In this document: in pieces, positions 1 to 5,627 of the stretch
Layout: each line of letters starts with the position of its first letter
Numbering within the stretch: the first letter of the stretch is position 1
DNA from: Pseudomonadota bacterium
GTDB taxonomy: Bacteria; Pseudomonadota; Alphaproteobacteria; Sphingomonadales; Sphingomonadaceae
Direction of reading: 5' to 3'
NCBI GenBank assembly: GCA_030271565.1
Contig: JARXKR010000144.1
Location: 1 to 5,627 of the forward strand
DNA: 5,627 bases
Notes under the pieces: model-generated
What the model saw: the letters and a program-made list of their open reading frames with translations, nothing else
Database searches by the model: none
What the model was told of the DNA's origin: nothing
Position numbers and translations under genes: made by a program

Positions 1-1
1 C

Positions 2-1048
2 TACTCGTCCGCGTGGGACAAAGGCGGGATTACCATCGGTGAGCCGCCCAAGGACGTCACCCCTGAAGAACTGCAGGAACGCCGCCTGCCGATGTTCATC
101 GCGATGGACCGGCCCGAGCATACCGGTCAGCGCCGCACGGTGGCCCCGGCCTTTACCCCGGCAGAGATCGACTACCTCGCCACCGAAGTGCGGATGCGTA
201 CCGCCGCAGTGCTCGACAGCTTGCCTTACGGCGAGGAATTCGACTGGGTCGAAAAGGTCTCGATCGAGCTTACCACCGGCATGCTCGCGATCCTGTTCGG
301 CTTCCCGTGGGAAGACCGCCACCTGCTGACCTTCTGGTCGGACTGGGCCGGCGATGTCGAAATGAGCCTGGCGCGCGAGCTGGGCGATACCCGCCACGAG
401 ATACTGAGCGAAATGGCGCAGTATTTCCAGCGGTTGTGGATCGAGCGGATGGGCAAGGAACCCAGCCGCGATCTCATCTCGATGATGATCCATTCGGACG
501 CAATGAGCCAGATGAGCCCGCAGGAATTCATGGGCAACCTGATCCTGCTGATCGTCGGCGGCAACGATACCACCCGCAACACCATGTCGGGGATCGTCCA
601 CGGGCTGCACACCTTCCCCGACCAGCGCGCCATTTTCGAAAGCGATCCATCGGTGATCCCGGGCGCGGTGCAGGAATGCATCCGGTTCCAGACCCCGCTG
701 GCGCATATGCGCCGCACCGCAACCGCCGATGCCGATCTGTTCGGGCACCAGATCAAGGCCGGTGACAAGCTGATCTTGTGGTACATCTCAGCCAACCGCG
801 ACGAGGAAGTCTTCACCGATCCTGACCGCATCGACCTGCGCCGCAGCAATTCCCGGCGGCATCTTTCATTCGGTTATGGCATCCACCGCTGCGTCGGCGC
901 CCGGCTCGCCGAACTGCAGATGAAGATCCTGATGGAAGAAATGCACGCCCGGCGGATGCGGGTGAACGTGACCGGCAAGGTCGAACGGGTTCGCGCCAAC
1001 TTTGTCCATGGATTCCGCCACATGGACGTCACGCTCGAGAAATTCTGA
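2..1048 (+). CDS. Cytochrome P450, CYP153-like, 5'-truncated by the window edge
   Basis: This is a haem monooxygenase. CYP153 enzymes hydroxylate the terminal carbon of alkanes and fatty acids in the cytoplasm, using electrons from a ferredoxin and its reductase. The frame is open from base 2, giving 348 residues. About 70-120 N-terminal residues are missing compared with usual CYP153 lengths of about 420-470, so the ATG at 92 (MFIAMD) is internal and not the start. Visible P450 landmarks are: the helix C region MFIAMDRPEHTGQRR (92-136); the I-helix oxygen-activation motif GGNDTTRN (557-580), the form typical of CYP153 rather than the usual AGxDTT; the helix K ExxR motif ECIR (674-685); and the haem-binding loop FGYGIHRCVG, with the thiolate cysteine codon at 890-892. 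The stretch QTPLAHMRRTA before the haem loop is also strongly CYP153-like. No ferredoxin or reductase gene follows; msrB starts 80 bp downstream. The family call is confident; the substrate is inferred from the family. Confidence 0.93.
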   Translation, partial: YSSAWDKGGITIGEPPKDVTPEELQERRLPMFIAMDRPEHTGQRRTVAPAFTPAEIDYLATEVRMRTAAVLDSLPYGEEFDWVEKVSIELTTGMLAILFGFPWEDRHLLTFWSDWAGDVEMSLARELGDTRHEILSEMAQYFQRLWIERMGKEPSRDLISMMIHSDAMSQMSPQEFMGNLILLIVGGNDTTRNTMSGIVHGLHTFPDQRAIFESDPSVIPGAVQECIRFQTPLAHMRRTATADADLFGHQIKAGDKLILWYISANRDEEVFTDPDRIDLRRSNSRRHLSFGYGIHRCVGARLAELQMKILMEEMHARRMRVNVTGKVERVRANFVHGFRHMDVTLEKF

Positions 1049-1116
1049 GCAGGCCTGCAACTTTTGGCGGCTGGCGGACGTATTACAGGGCAGGGGCAGT
1101 TCCGCCTGCACCGCCC

Positions 1117-1122
1117 AAGGAG
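1117..1122 (+). promoter_or_regulatory. Ribosome binding site of msrB
   Basis: AAGGAG lies 6 nt before the ATG at 1129. This near-perfect Shine-Dalgarno sequence fixes the msrB start and argues that msrB is translated independently of the P450 gene. The 80-bp gap (1049-1128) contains no promoter I can match with conviction. Confidence 0.8.
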
Positions 1123-1128
1123 CTTGTC

Positions 1129-1620
1129 ATGACTGCATCGCCGAACCGCCGTTCGATCCTGCGCCTGTTCGCTGCCGGCACCGCCAGCGTGGTGCTCGCT
1201 GCCTGTGGGAGCGGCCGCGCTGATGCCAAGCCTTATCCGGTGCGTTTCACCGATGCCGAGTGGAAGAAGCGGCTCACCCCCAAGCAATATTACATCCTGC
1301 GCCAACAAGGCACCGAACGACCCGGTAGTTCGGCTTTGCTGAACGAGCATCGCAAGGGCACCTTTGTCTGCGCCGCCGACGGCAACGCGCTCTATTCCAG
1401 CGCGACCAAGTTCGAGAGCGGCACCGGCTGGCCCAGCTTTTGGCAGCCGCTGCCCGGCGCAGTGGCGACCACCAGCGATTGGGCCGCAGGCTATCCGCGC
1501 ACCGAAGTGCATTGCACCAAGTGCGGCGGGCACTTGGGTCATGTCTTCAACGACGGTCCCAAGCCGACCGGTAAGCGTTACTGCATGGACGGTGACGCGA
1601 TGCTGTTCAAGCCGGCCTGA
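1129..1620 (+). CDS. msrB: Peptide-methionine (R)-S-oxide reductase MsrB, exported lipoprotein type
   Basis: MsrB reduces the R epimer of methionine sulfoxide in oxidised proteins. The 163-residue product starts with a signal peptide. It has an arginine pair at 7-8 (NRRSIL, Tat-like), a hydrophobic stretch at about 10-24 and a lipobox LAAC with Cys26, so the mature enzyme is predicted to be lipid-anchored and to act in the periplasm. The catalytic domain follows at about 38-163: FTDAEWKKRLTPKQYYILRQ (40-59), KFESGTGWPSFW (94-105), CTKCGGHLGHVFNDGP (129-144) and RYCMDG (150-155), with catalytic Cys152. Oddities: the first zinc pair is Cys81-x-x-Asp84 instead of CxxC, the usual RYCxN reads RYCMD, and the position often holding a resolving Cys (SGCGWPSF) is Thr99. 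The gene follows the P450 on the same strand, and its last 43 bp overlap the 3' end of the convergent GT-C gene. The family is very secure; localisation is a prediction from the leader. Confidence 0.95.
   Translation: MTASPNRRSILRLFAAGTASVVLAACGSGRADAKPYPVRFTDAEWKKRLTPKQYYILRQQGTERPGSSALLNEHRKGTFVCAADGNALYSSATKFESGTGWPSFWQPLPGAVATTSDWAAGYPRTEVHCTKCGGHLGHVFNDGPKPTGKRYCMDGDAMLFKPA
1578..1620. other. Convergent 3' overlap of msrB and the GT-C gene
   Basis: The msrB stop (TGA, 1618-1620) lies inside the minus-strand gene, whose own stop (TAA, read from 1580 to 1578) lies inside msrB. The shared 43 bp encode the MsrB catalytic Cys152 region on the plus strand and the final 13 residues (QAGLNSIASPSMQ) of the membrane protein on the minus strand. 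The MsrB reading is conserved in the family, whereas the minus-strand tail looks like an unconstrained extension after LWRVKR. Confidence 0.9.
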
Positions 1621-3401
1621 CGTTTCACCCGCCACAATCGCATGACCCCGCCATCGGGGCCAAGGTCCATTGGCTCAAGCCATTCGATGTCACGCCCCGC
1701 GAGCAATAGCGCCGCAAGTCCCGCGGGGGCGCGGTCCTGATACATGTGCGTCTCGACCAGATCGGGACAGATCAGGACGTAATCGACGTGGCGGCGCTGT
1801 AGCAGGGTACGCGCGCTATCGGGCGAGGCGAGAAACGCCGCGAGCGAATCATGCATCGCCGGTGCCGCACGGTGATGACCGCTCGAGACAACCCGGTGCG
1901 GCGTGCGCAGCAGGATGAACGGCCCGAAATCGAGCTGGGTCATGATCGTGCCTTGCGGCAACCGGGCCAGCGCGGTCAAAGAACCGGGCTGCGAACAAGC
2001 GACACTGACTTCGTTGATCTGGGCCTGAGGCGCCGGAGCGGACGGTCTTCCCACTGCGGCATTGAACGTGTCATGGAAGCGGTCCGCGATGTCGAGCAAC
2101 AGGCCGGGCAGCAATGCAGCGACCAGCAGCCCGGCCACCACCAGCCGTTGGAGAAAGCTTCGCCGCTCGGCCAACGATTGCGCCGAGCGGCGCACGAGCC
2201 AGGCCAGCGGGACGATCGCAATTGCCGAACTCACCGATGAGAACCGCGAAACCGCGATCGCGATCAGGATCGCACCCCCAAGCATCAAGGCATAGTCCTG
2301 CCAGAAACGCCCGCTCTCGCGCCGGGCCAGCGCAATCGCTCCAGCCAGACCCGCAAGCGGCGGCACGGTCATCTGCAGCAATACCGACCAGTCCTGCCGC
2401 CAGACGGGCATGCCTTCCTTGACATTATCGTACCAGAACGAGCGCACCAGCGGATCGAGCCGCGCAAACGGCCCGGTGCTGCAAGTCGGGGCGATCGTCA
2501 GGAACAAGGCAACACCGGCAAGCGCGACCGCACCAAGGCCGATCACCAGCCCGATGCGCGGCATGGCCGGGCGCAGCGCCACAGTTTGCGCTCCCAAGGC
2601 AATCACGCCCAGTCCCGCGAGATAGGCAGGCGAGATCGTGTCGCAGTAGTTGGTCAGGTCGCCGAAGCCGCGCGTCGCGGCGAAGAATGCCGCACTGCCC
2701 AGTATCAGGGCATCGAGGTACCATACCAGCCAGCGCCATTCAGCCGGGTCACGCCACCAGCGCAAAGCGAACAGTGCGCCGAGCAAGCCAGCAAACGGCA
2801 GCAGCTCGAGGCTGACCGACATCCCGAAGGCGAGCGACAGTCCGCCGACCAGCGCCGCGCCGCGCGGAGTCCTGGCGAGGAGCGCGTTGAGCGCAGCCAA
2901 GACTGCGACGATCTGCCAGCCGTGGTGATCGATCCGCAGCGGTTCGAACTGCATCATCGCGGGCAGCATCAGCACCATCAGCAGGCTGGCGATCAAAACG
3001 AGTTCGGCATCGATTTGACGCGCGACCAGCCGGGCAATGCACAGCGAGGCGGCGAGCATGGTGAGCAGCGGCACCACAACTGCCGCAACCAGTTCGGCGC
3101 GCGCTTCGCCGACTAGTGGCCGGACTAACAGGGTCACGGCCGCGAGCGGCGCATCGACCAGCCGCGACCAGTGCATCACCACCCCTTCGGGCGGGGCGAT
3201 GCGGTATTGATGGAGGTCGAACCAGCGCTGTCCGCCGAGCAGCTCGCGAACCTGGACCATGCGCAGCGCATCGTCCGGATCTGAGAAGCGCAGCGCGGTA
3301 ATCAGGTGCCAGTCGCGCAGCACCGCGATCAGCGCGATCGCCGCCCAGCCGAGCAGCACCGTGCCCAATACACTACGCGTTGCGGGAGCAGACGGGGTCA
3401 C
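1578..3401 (-). CDS. Polytopic GT-C/STT3-like membrane protein, putative glycosyltransferase
   Basis: This is a 607-residue integral membrane protein of a poorly characterised family. GT-C enzymes use polyprenyl-phosphate-linked sugars and act on the periplasmic face. It has a first membrane span at about 11-28, followed by an acidic loop SDPDDALRM (40-48) resembling the metal/substrate-binding DxD loop of STT3-type enzymes. Next come a conserved-looking MHWSR (76-80), many hydrophobic spans up to about 438, and IDHHGW (157-162) at a membrane boundary. From about 440 a soluble, presumably periplasmic, C-terminal domain follows (DFGPFILLRTPHRV at 491-504, SGHHRA at 507-512, YVLICPDL at 541-548). 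The start is a GTG (3401-3399) overlapping the stop of the upstream GtrA gene as GTGA. The next Met is residue 48, after the DPDD loop, so a later start would delete it. The last 13 residues and the stop lie antisense to the end of msrB. No substrate can be assigned; a non-catalytic membrane protein remains possible. Confidence 0.8.
   Translation of the reverse strand: MTPSAPATRSVLGTVLLGWAAIALIAVLRDWHLITALRFSDPDDALRMVQVRELLGGQRWFDLHQYRIAPPEGVVMHWSRLVDAPLAAVTLLVRPLVGEARAELVAAVVVPLLTMLAASLCIARLVARQIDAELVLIASLLMVLMLPAMMQFEPLRIDHHGWQIVAVLAALNALLARTPRGAALVGGLSLAFGMSVSLELLPFAGLLGALFALRWWRDPAEWRWLVWYLDALILGSAAFFAATRGFGDLTNYCDTISPAYLAGLGVIALGAQTVALRPAMPRIGLVIGLGAVALAGVALFLTIAPTCSTGPFARLDPLVRSFWYDNVKEGMPVWRQDWSVLLQMTVPPLAGLAGAIALARRESGRFWQDYALMLGGAILIAIAVSRFSSVSSAIAIVPLAWLVRRSAQSLAERRSFLQRLVVAGLLVAALLPGLLLDIADRFHDTFNAAVGRPSAPAPQAQINEVSVACSQPGSLTALARLPQGTIMTQLDFGPFILLRTPHRVVSSGHHRAAPAMHDSLAAFLASPDSARTLLQRRHVDYVLICPDLVETHMYQDRAPAGLAALLLAGRDIEWLEPMDLGPDGGVMRLWRVKRQAGLNSIASPSMQ
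3398..3401 (-). promoter_or_regulatory. GTGA stop/start overlap coupling gtrA-like and GT-C genes
   Basis: On the minus strand the bases GTGA contain both the GTG start of the GT-C gene and the TGA stop of the GtrA-family gene. There is no strong Shine-Dalgarno sequence upstream, so translation by re-initiation is likely. This overlap is the main argument for the GTG start. Confidence 0.8.
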
Positions 3402-3826
3402 TGTCCGGCGGGAACTTTACGAAACACCACGCTATCGCGCAGCAGCCAGGTCACCGCGAAGCTTGCACCGACCGCGACCAGTTTCGCAAGCCGCGGGTCG
3501 AGCCCCAACGAACTCGCTGCTGCGACTACCCCGGTGGTGACCGCAAGGCCGACCAGAGCCGAGCCGACGAACAGCGCCTTCTGGCGGGTCCGCGCCGGGC
3601 CTTGGCTGGCGACGCTGCCGGTGAAAACCTTGCGGCTCGATACCAGCCAGTGCACCGCGATGCCCAAGGCGTAAGCCAGCGCCGAGGCCGGTGCCGGGGT
3701 GAGCCCGAGCTGGAGCAGCACGAGGAAGCAGGCAAAGTCGCAAACGAGTGCGATCACGCTGGCGCCGAGGTAGCGCACCAGCAGGACCTGCCGCAGCGTA
3801 GCCAGTTGTGCGCCCAGCGCCGTCAT
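3398..3826 (-). CDS. GtrA-family small membrane protein, putative polyprenyl-sugar flippase component
   Basis: GtrA-family proteins are small four-span inner-membrane proteins thought to help move polyprenyl-phosphate-linked sugars to the periplasm for glycosylation of O-antigen, teichoic acid or other polymers. The 142-residue product has spans at about 16-38, 45-63, 83-105 and 112-132. It shows the internal two-fold repeat of the family: VRYLGAS at 17-23, and HWLVSSRKVF (59-68), the counterpart of the family's NYxxxRxxVF motif, echoed near the end by VTWLLRDSVVF. The frame is open upstream to 3982, but that stretch is antisense-free overlap with the end of the flavoprotein gene, is Arg/Gly/Pro-rich and lies outside the family domain. 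I therefore start at the ATG at 3826, 2 nt after the flavoprotein stop (TGA-TC-ATG). It sits between a UGM-like flavoprotein and a GT-C protein, which supports a lipid-linked sugar role. Family secure, exact substrate unknown. Confidence 0.9.
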   Translation of the reverse strand: MTALGAQLATLRQVLLVRYLGASVIALVCDFACFLVLLQLGLTPAPASALAYALGIAVHWLVSSRKVFTGSVASQGPARTRQKALFVGSALVGLAVTTGVVAAASSLGLDPRLAKLVAVGASFAVTWLLRDSVVFRKVPAGQ

Positions 3827-3831
3827 GATCA
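3824..3831 (-). promoter_or_regulatory. TGATCATG junction coupling flavoprotein and gtrA-like genes
   Basis: On the minus strand the flavoprotein stop TGA (3831-3829) and the GtrA-family start ATG (3826-3824) are separated by only TC. No good Shine-Dalgarno sequence is present within the end of the flavoprotein gene, so terminating ribosomes probably re-initiate here. This supports one transcript. Confidence 0.75.
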
Positions 3832-5424
3832 GGCCGCGTCGCGCTGCCGGGCCGGGACCACACGCTCGGGCACTTCGCGCACCGATGCCAGGGCCGCGGC
3901 CTGATCGGCGCTTGGGACCAAGGCCGGTTGCGCGCCTTCGTCGCCCGCTTCGTGGTATTCGGCATCTTCGTTGACGCACCACACGTCATAAACACGGCGC
4001 TCGGCGAGGATATTCTCCACCGTCAGCATCGCGGTCATCATCGCGTGATCCTGATTGTTGTAGCGGTGCATGCCGTTGCGCCCAACCAGATGCAGCGTCG
4101 GATGTTGACCCTCGAGTTCACCGCGCAATACCGCGACGTGCTTGGCGTAGTCCTCGTCGTACACCGGATATGCCTTCTCTTGCCGCACCACCACGCCGCC
4201 GATTACCTGCTCGGCCGAGACCAGGCCGAGAATCGCGGTTTCGCGGGTGGCGAGGTCGATCAGGTCGGCGTCGCTCATCGACCACAGCCCGTCACCGGCG
4301 AAGCAGAAGTATTCGAGGCCGACGCAGGCAACGCCTTCCTCGGGCACCATTTCGGGCGACCACGAACGGAAGTTCTGAATCCGGCCGACCTTGACCTTGC
4401 TGTCGTGGATATAGATCCAGTTGTCGGGGAACAGGTCGTCTGAGCGGATCTTGAGCGCGACGGTGAGGAAGTCGCGGTAACGCAATTGCTTGGCGGCGAT
4501 GCTGGCGGCGGGCAGCGGGTGCAGCCGCGCCGCAAGATCGCGCAGCGGGGCGGAACTGATTGCGTGGCGCGCGCGCACCGTGACTTCGCCGCTGTCGTGG
4601 CTCGCGGTCATGCGCCAGCCGCCGTTGCCGTCGCTGGCAAGCTGCTTGAGGCTGTGGCCCATCAGGACTTCGCCCTTGCCTGTGGCGACCAGCTTGTCGC
4701 GCGCGGCATCCCACATCATCCCCGGGCCAAGCCGCGGATAACGGAAGCTCTCGAGCAGGGTCTTGGTCTGCATCCCGTCATTGGGCCGCTTGTTGAGCCC
4801 GAGGCTGCGCTTCAGCCCGTCGATCACCGCGCTCCACAGCGACAGCCCCTTGATGCGCTGAGCGGCCCAGTCGGCGCTCATCTCGTCGCAGGGCATGCCC
4901 CAGACTTTCTCGGTGTAGGTCTTGAAAAAGATCGAATAAAGCTTGTGGCCGAACTGGTTGACGGTCCAGTCCTCGAAGCTCTTGACCGCCTTGTTCGGGA
5001 AGACTTGCGCCTTGGCGAAGCTGACCATGCACAAGGTGGAGCGCACGATCCCCAGGTTCCACAGCGCTTCGAACGCGCGCAGCGGGTAGGAATAGAATTT
5101 GCCCTCGTAATAGATCCGGCTCATCCGCGGGCGCTGGATGAAATCGTCGGGCAGGATCTCGTTCCACAGATCGACCACCTGCTGCGATTTGGAAAAGAAC
5201 CGGTGCCCGCCGATATCGAACCGGTAGCCTTCGTGCTCGACCGTCCGGCTGATCCCGCCGACATAGGTCTTATCCTGCTCGATAATCGCGACGCTGAGCC
5301 CTGCCTTGGTCAGCAGGTAACCGGCGGTAAGCCCGGCCGGCCCCGCTCCGATAATCGCCACATCGACGGAGTTTTCCCGGTTCTGCGCCGTATTTCCGGC
5401 ACCGGAGAAGCCTGCAATGGTCAT
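3829..5424 (-). CDS. FAD-dependent oxidoreductase/isomerase, UDP-galactopyranose-mutase-like
   Basis: This 531-residue flavoprotein belongs to the NAD(P)/FAD-dependent family that includes UDP-galactopyranose mutase (UGM) and amine-oxidase-type proteins. The N-terminal Rossmann motif GAGPAG (26-31) and the acidic residue Glu49 bind the FAD adenosine part. GGISRT (56-61) and the following GYRFDIGGHRFF (66-77) correspond to the UGM segment around the flavin-facing His. YTEKVWGMPCDEM (170-182) closely parallels the UGM YTEKQWG segment, and EKAYPVYDEDY (416-426) parallels its EKPYYPV segment. The C-terminal FAD motif is LHLVGRNGMHRYNNQDHAMM (445-464). No signal peptide or membrane span is seen, so it should be cytoplasmic. 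The start ATG at 5424 has AGGTGG upstream. After about residue 485 comes an acidic, Ala-rich tail of some 45 residues without recognisable fold. It is the first gene of the three-gene operon with GtrA-family and GT-C proteins, so a sugar-nucleotide or polyprenyl-sugar substrate is more likely than a carotenoid or haem one. The exact reaction is unknown. Confidence 0.88.
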   Translation of the reverse strand: MTIAGFSGAGNTAQNRENSVDVAIIGAGPAGLTAGYLLTKAGLSVAIIEQDKTYVGGISRTVEHEGYRFDIGGHRFFSKSQQVVDLWNEILPDDFIQRPRMSRIYYEGKFYSYPLRAFEALWNLGIVRSTLCMVSFAKAQVFPNKAVKSFEDWTVNQFGHKLYSIFFKTYTEKVWGMPCDEMSADWAAQRIKGLSLWSAVIDGLKRSLGLNKRPNDGMQTKTLLESFRYPRLGPGMMWDAARDKLVATGKGEVLMGHSLKQLASDGNGGWRMTASHDSGEVTVRARHAISSAPLRDLAARLHPLPAASIAAKQLRYRDFLTVALKIRSDDLFPDNWIYIHDSKVKVGRIQNFRSWSPEMVPEEGVACVGLEYFCFAGDGLWSMSDADLIDLATRETAILGLVSAEQVIGGVVVRQEKAYPVYDEDYAKHVAVLRGELEGQHPTLHLVGRNGMHRYNNQDHAMMTAMLTVENILAERRVYDVWCVNEDAEYHEAGDEGAQPALVPSADQAAALASVREVPERVVPARQRDAA

Positions 5425-5431
5425 TTCGCCC

Positions 5432-5437
5432 CCACCT
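5432..5437 (-). promoter_or_regulatory. Ribosome binding site of the flavoprotein gene
   Basis: AGGTGG on the minus strand lies 7 nt before the ATG at 5424. It supports this start over the internal Met codons further in. Part of it falls in the 3' arm of a small possible hairpin (5435-5453). Confidence 0.6.
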
Positions 5438-5453
5438 GATCTCGGAAGTCAGG
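5435..5453 (-). promoter_or_regulatory. Possible leader hairpin touching the Shine-Dalgarno sequence
   Basis: On the minus strand CCTGA, a 9-nt loop and TCAGG form a perfect 5-bp inverted repeat just before the operon start. The 3' arm includes the AGG of the ribosome binding site. Such a short stem can occur by chance; no regulatory role is shown. Confidence 0.25.
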
Positions 5454-5528
5454 AGTGAAGGAAATTGCCTAATCACAGGTTAACGCGGGTATGGATTTCG
5501 TGACGCGGTAAGGGCTTGGTGCGGGCTT
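5454..5528. other. Intergenic region between tRNA-Leu and the operon
   Basis: This spacer, together with the leader before 5424, must contain the operon promoter unless the operon is read through from the tRNA. I see no convincing -35/-10 pair on the minus strand; the best fragment is TTAACC (5483-5478), without a good partner. There is also no rho-independent terminator after the tRNA. Confidence 0.5.
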
Positions 5529-5536
5529 TGGTGCGG
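5512..5536 (-). repeat. Short tandem repeat duplicating the tRNA-Leu 3' end
   Basis: On the minus strand CCGCACCAAAGCCC (5536-5523) is followed, sharing two bases, by CCGCACCAAGCCC (5524-5512), which differs by one A. The first copy contains the last bases of tRNA-Leu including CCA. The second is a stray copy just downstream. Confidence 0.7.
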
Positions 5537-5613
5537 ACGGTGGGACTCGAACCCACACGAGCAAGGCTCAGGGGATTTTAAGTCCCCGGCGTCTACCATT
5601 CCGCCACGTCCGC
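5529..5613 (-). tRNA. tRNA-Leu (anticodon UAA), CCA encoded
   Basis: The minus strand folds as a class II tRNA of 85 nt including CCA. The acceptor stem is GCGGACG paired with CGTCCGC, with discriminator A and genomically encoded CCA (5531-5529). The D arm is GCG...CGC with TGGTAGA in the loop. The anticodon stem GGGGA/TCCCC carries the loop CTTAAAA, which places TAA at the anticodon. A long variable arm (GAGC-CTT-GCTC) follows, as expected for leucine, then the T arm GTGGG/CCCAC with loop TTCGAGT. It reads UUA codons, and UUG by wobble, which should be rare in this GC-rich genome. It lies upstream of and in the same direction as the flavoprotein operon. Confidence 0.97.
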
Positions 5614-5627
5614 TTGTTTGAGTGCTT

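Noticed and set aside
226..849. 207-codon open frame on the minus strand inside the P450
   Set aside because: Antisense shadow of the conserved P450 core; composition is Ser/Arg-rich and domain-free.
1049..1058. Perfect 10-bp palindrome GCAGGCCTGC just after the P450 stop
   Set aside because: No loop is available for a stable hairpin and no T tract follows directly; a single short palindrome in GC-rich DNA is not evidence of an operator.
874..1635. 253-codon open frame on the minus strand across the P450 end and msrB
   Set aside because: It runs antisense through two well-supported genes and their spacer, with no recognisable domain.
1646..1659. Hairpin CCCCG-CCAT-CGGGG as a terminator after msrB
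   Set aside because: It has a good 5-bp stem and tight loop but no following T tract, and it lies in the coding sequence for GPDGG of the convergent gene, which explains it.
2586..3116. 176-codon plus-strand frame opposite the GT-C gene
   Set aside because: Gln/Arg/His-rich translation typical of the reverse of a hydrophobic membrane-protein gene; no domain.
3827..3982. 52-codon N-terminal extension of the GtrA-family protein
   Set aside because: It overlaps the end of the flavoprotein gene, is Arg/Gly/Pro-rich and is outside the family length; the ATG at 3826, coupled to the stop at 3829, fits better.
4486..5439. 317-codon open frame on the plus strand opposite the flavoprotein gene
   Set aside because: It is the antisense shadow of a clearly conserved FAD protein in GC-rich DNA; its translation shows no recognisable domain and it has no supporting ribosome binding site.

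Overview
The window looks like part of a GC-rich alphaproteobacterial chromosome. A CYP153-type P450, a lipoprotein-type MsrB and a polyprenyl-sugar-type membrane operon together would fit Sphingomonadales (Erythrobacter or Novosphingobium-like). That placement is inference from gene content, base composition and protein style, not from a marker gene.

Layout: (1) 2-1048, plus strand: the 3' three-quarters of a cytochrome P450 of the CYP153 (alkane/fatty-acid terminal hydroxylase) type, cut by the left window edge. (2) 1129-1620, plus strand: a complete exported MsrB (methionine-R-sulfoxide reductase) with a Tat-like, lipobox-containing signal peptide. (3) 1578-5424, minus strand: a tightly packed three-gene operon read leftward. 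It holds a UDP-galactopyranose-mutase-like FAD protein (3829-5424), a GtrA-family membrane protein (3398-3826) and a large GT-C/STT3-like membrane protein (1578-3401). Gene 1 to gene 2 is separated by 2 nt, and gene 2 to gene 3 overlaps by 4 nt (GTGA). (4) 5529-5613, minus strand: tRNA-Leu(UAA) with encoded CCA, about 100 bp upstream of the operon and in the same direction.

The three minus-strand genes most likely act together on a lipid-linked sugar. The flavoprotein would modify a sugar nucleotide or a lipid-linked intermediate. The GtrA protein would help move a polyprenyl-phosphate sugar across the inner membrane. The GT-C protein would transfer the sugar on the periplasmic side. No GT2 (GtrB-like) enzyme that would load the lipid carrier is in the operon, although both operon ends are visible. 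Substrate and acceptor cannot be read from the sequence.

The msrB gene and the GT-C gene converge and overlap tail to tail by 43 bp, and the overlap contains the MsrB catalytic cysteine codon. There is therefore no intergenic room for a terminator between the two converging units. I see no CRISPR array, insertion sequence or phage gene. The most interesting material is the uncharacterised three-gene membrane operon, the convergent overlap and the altered active-site and metal-site residues of MsrB.
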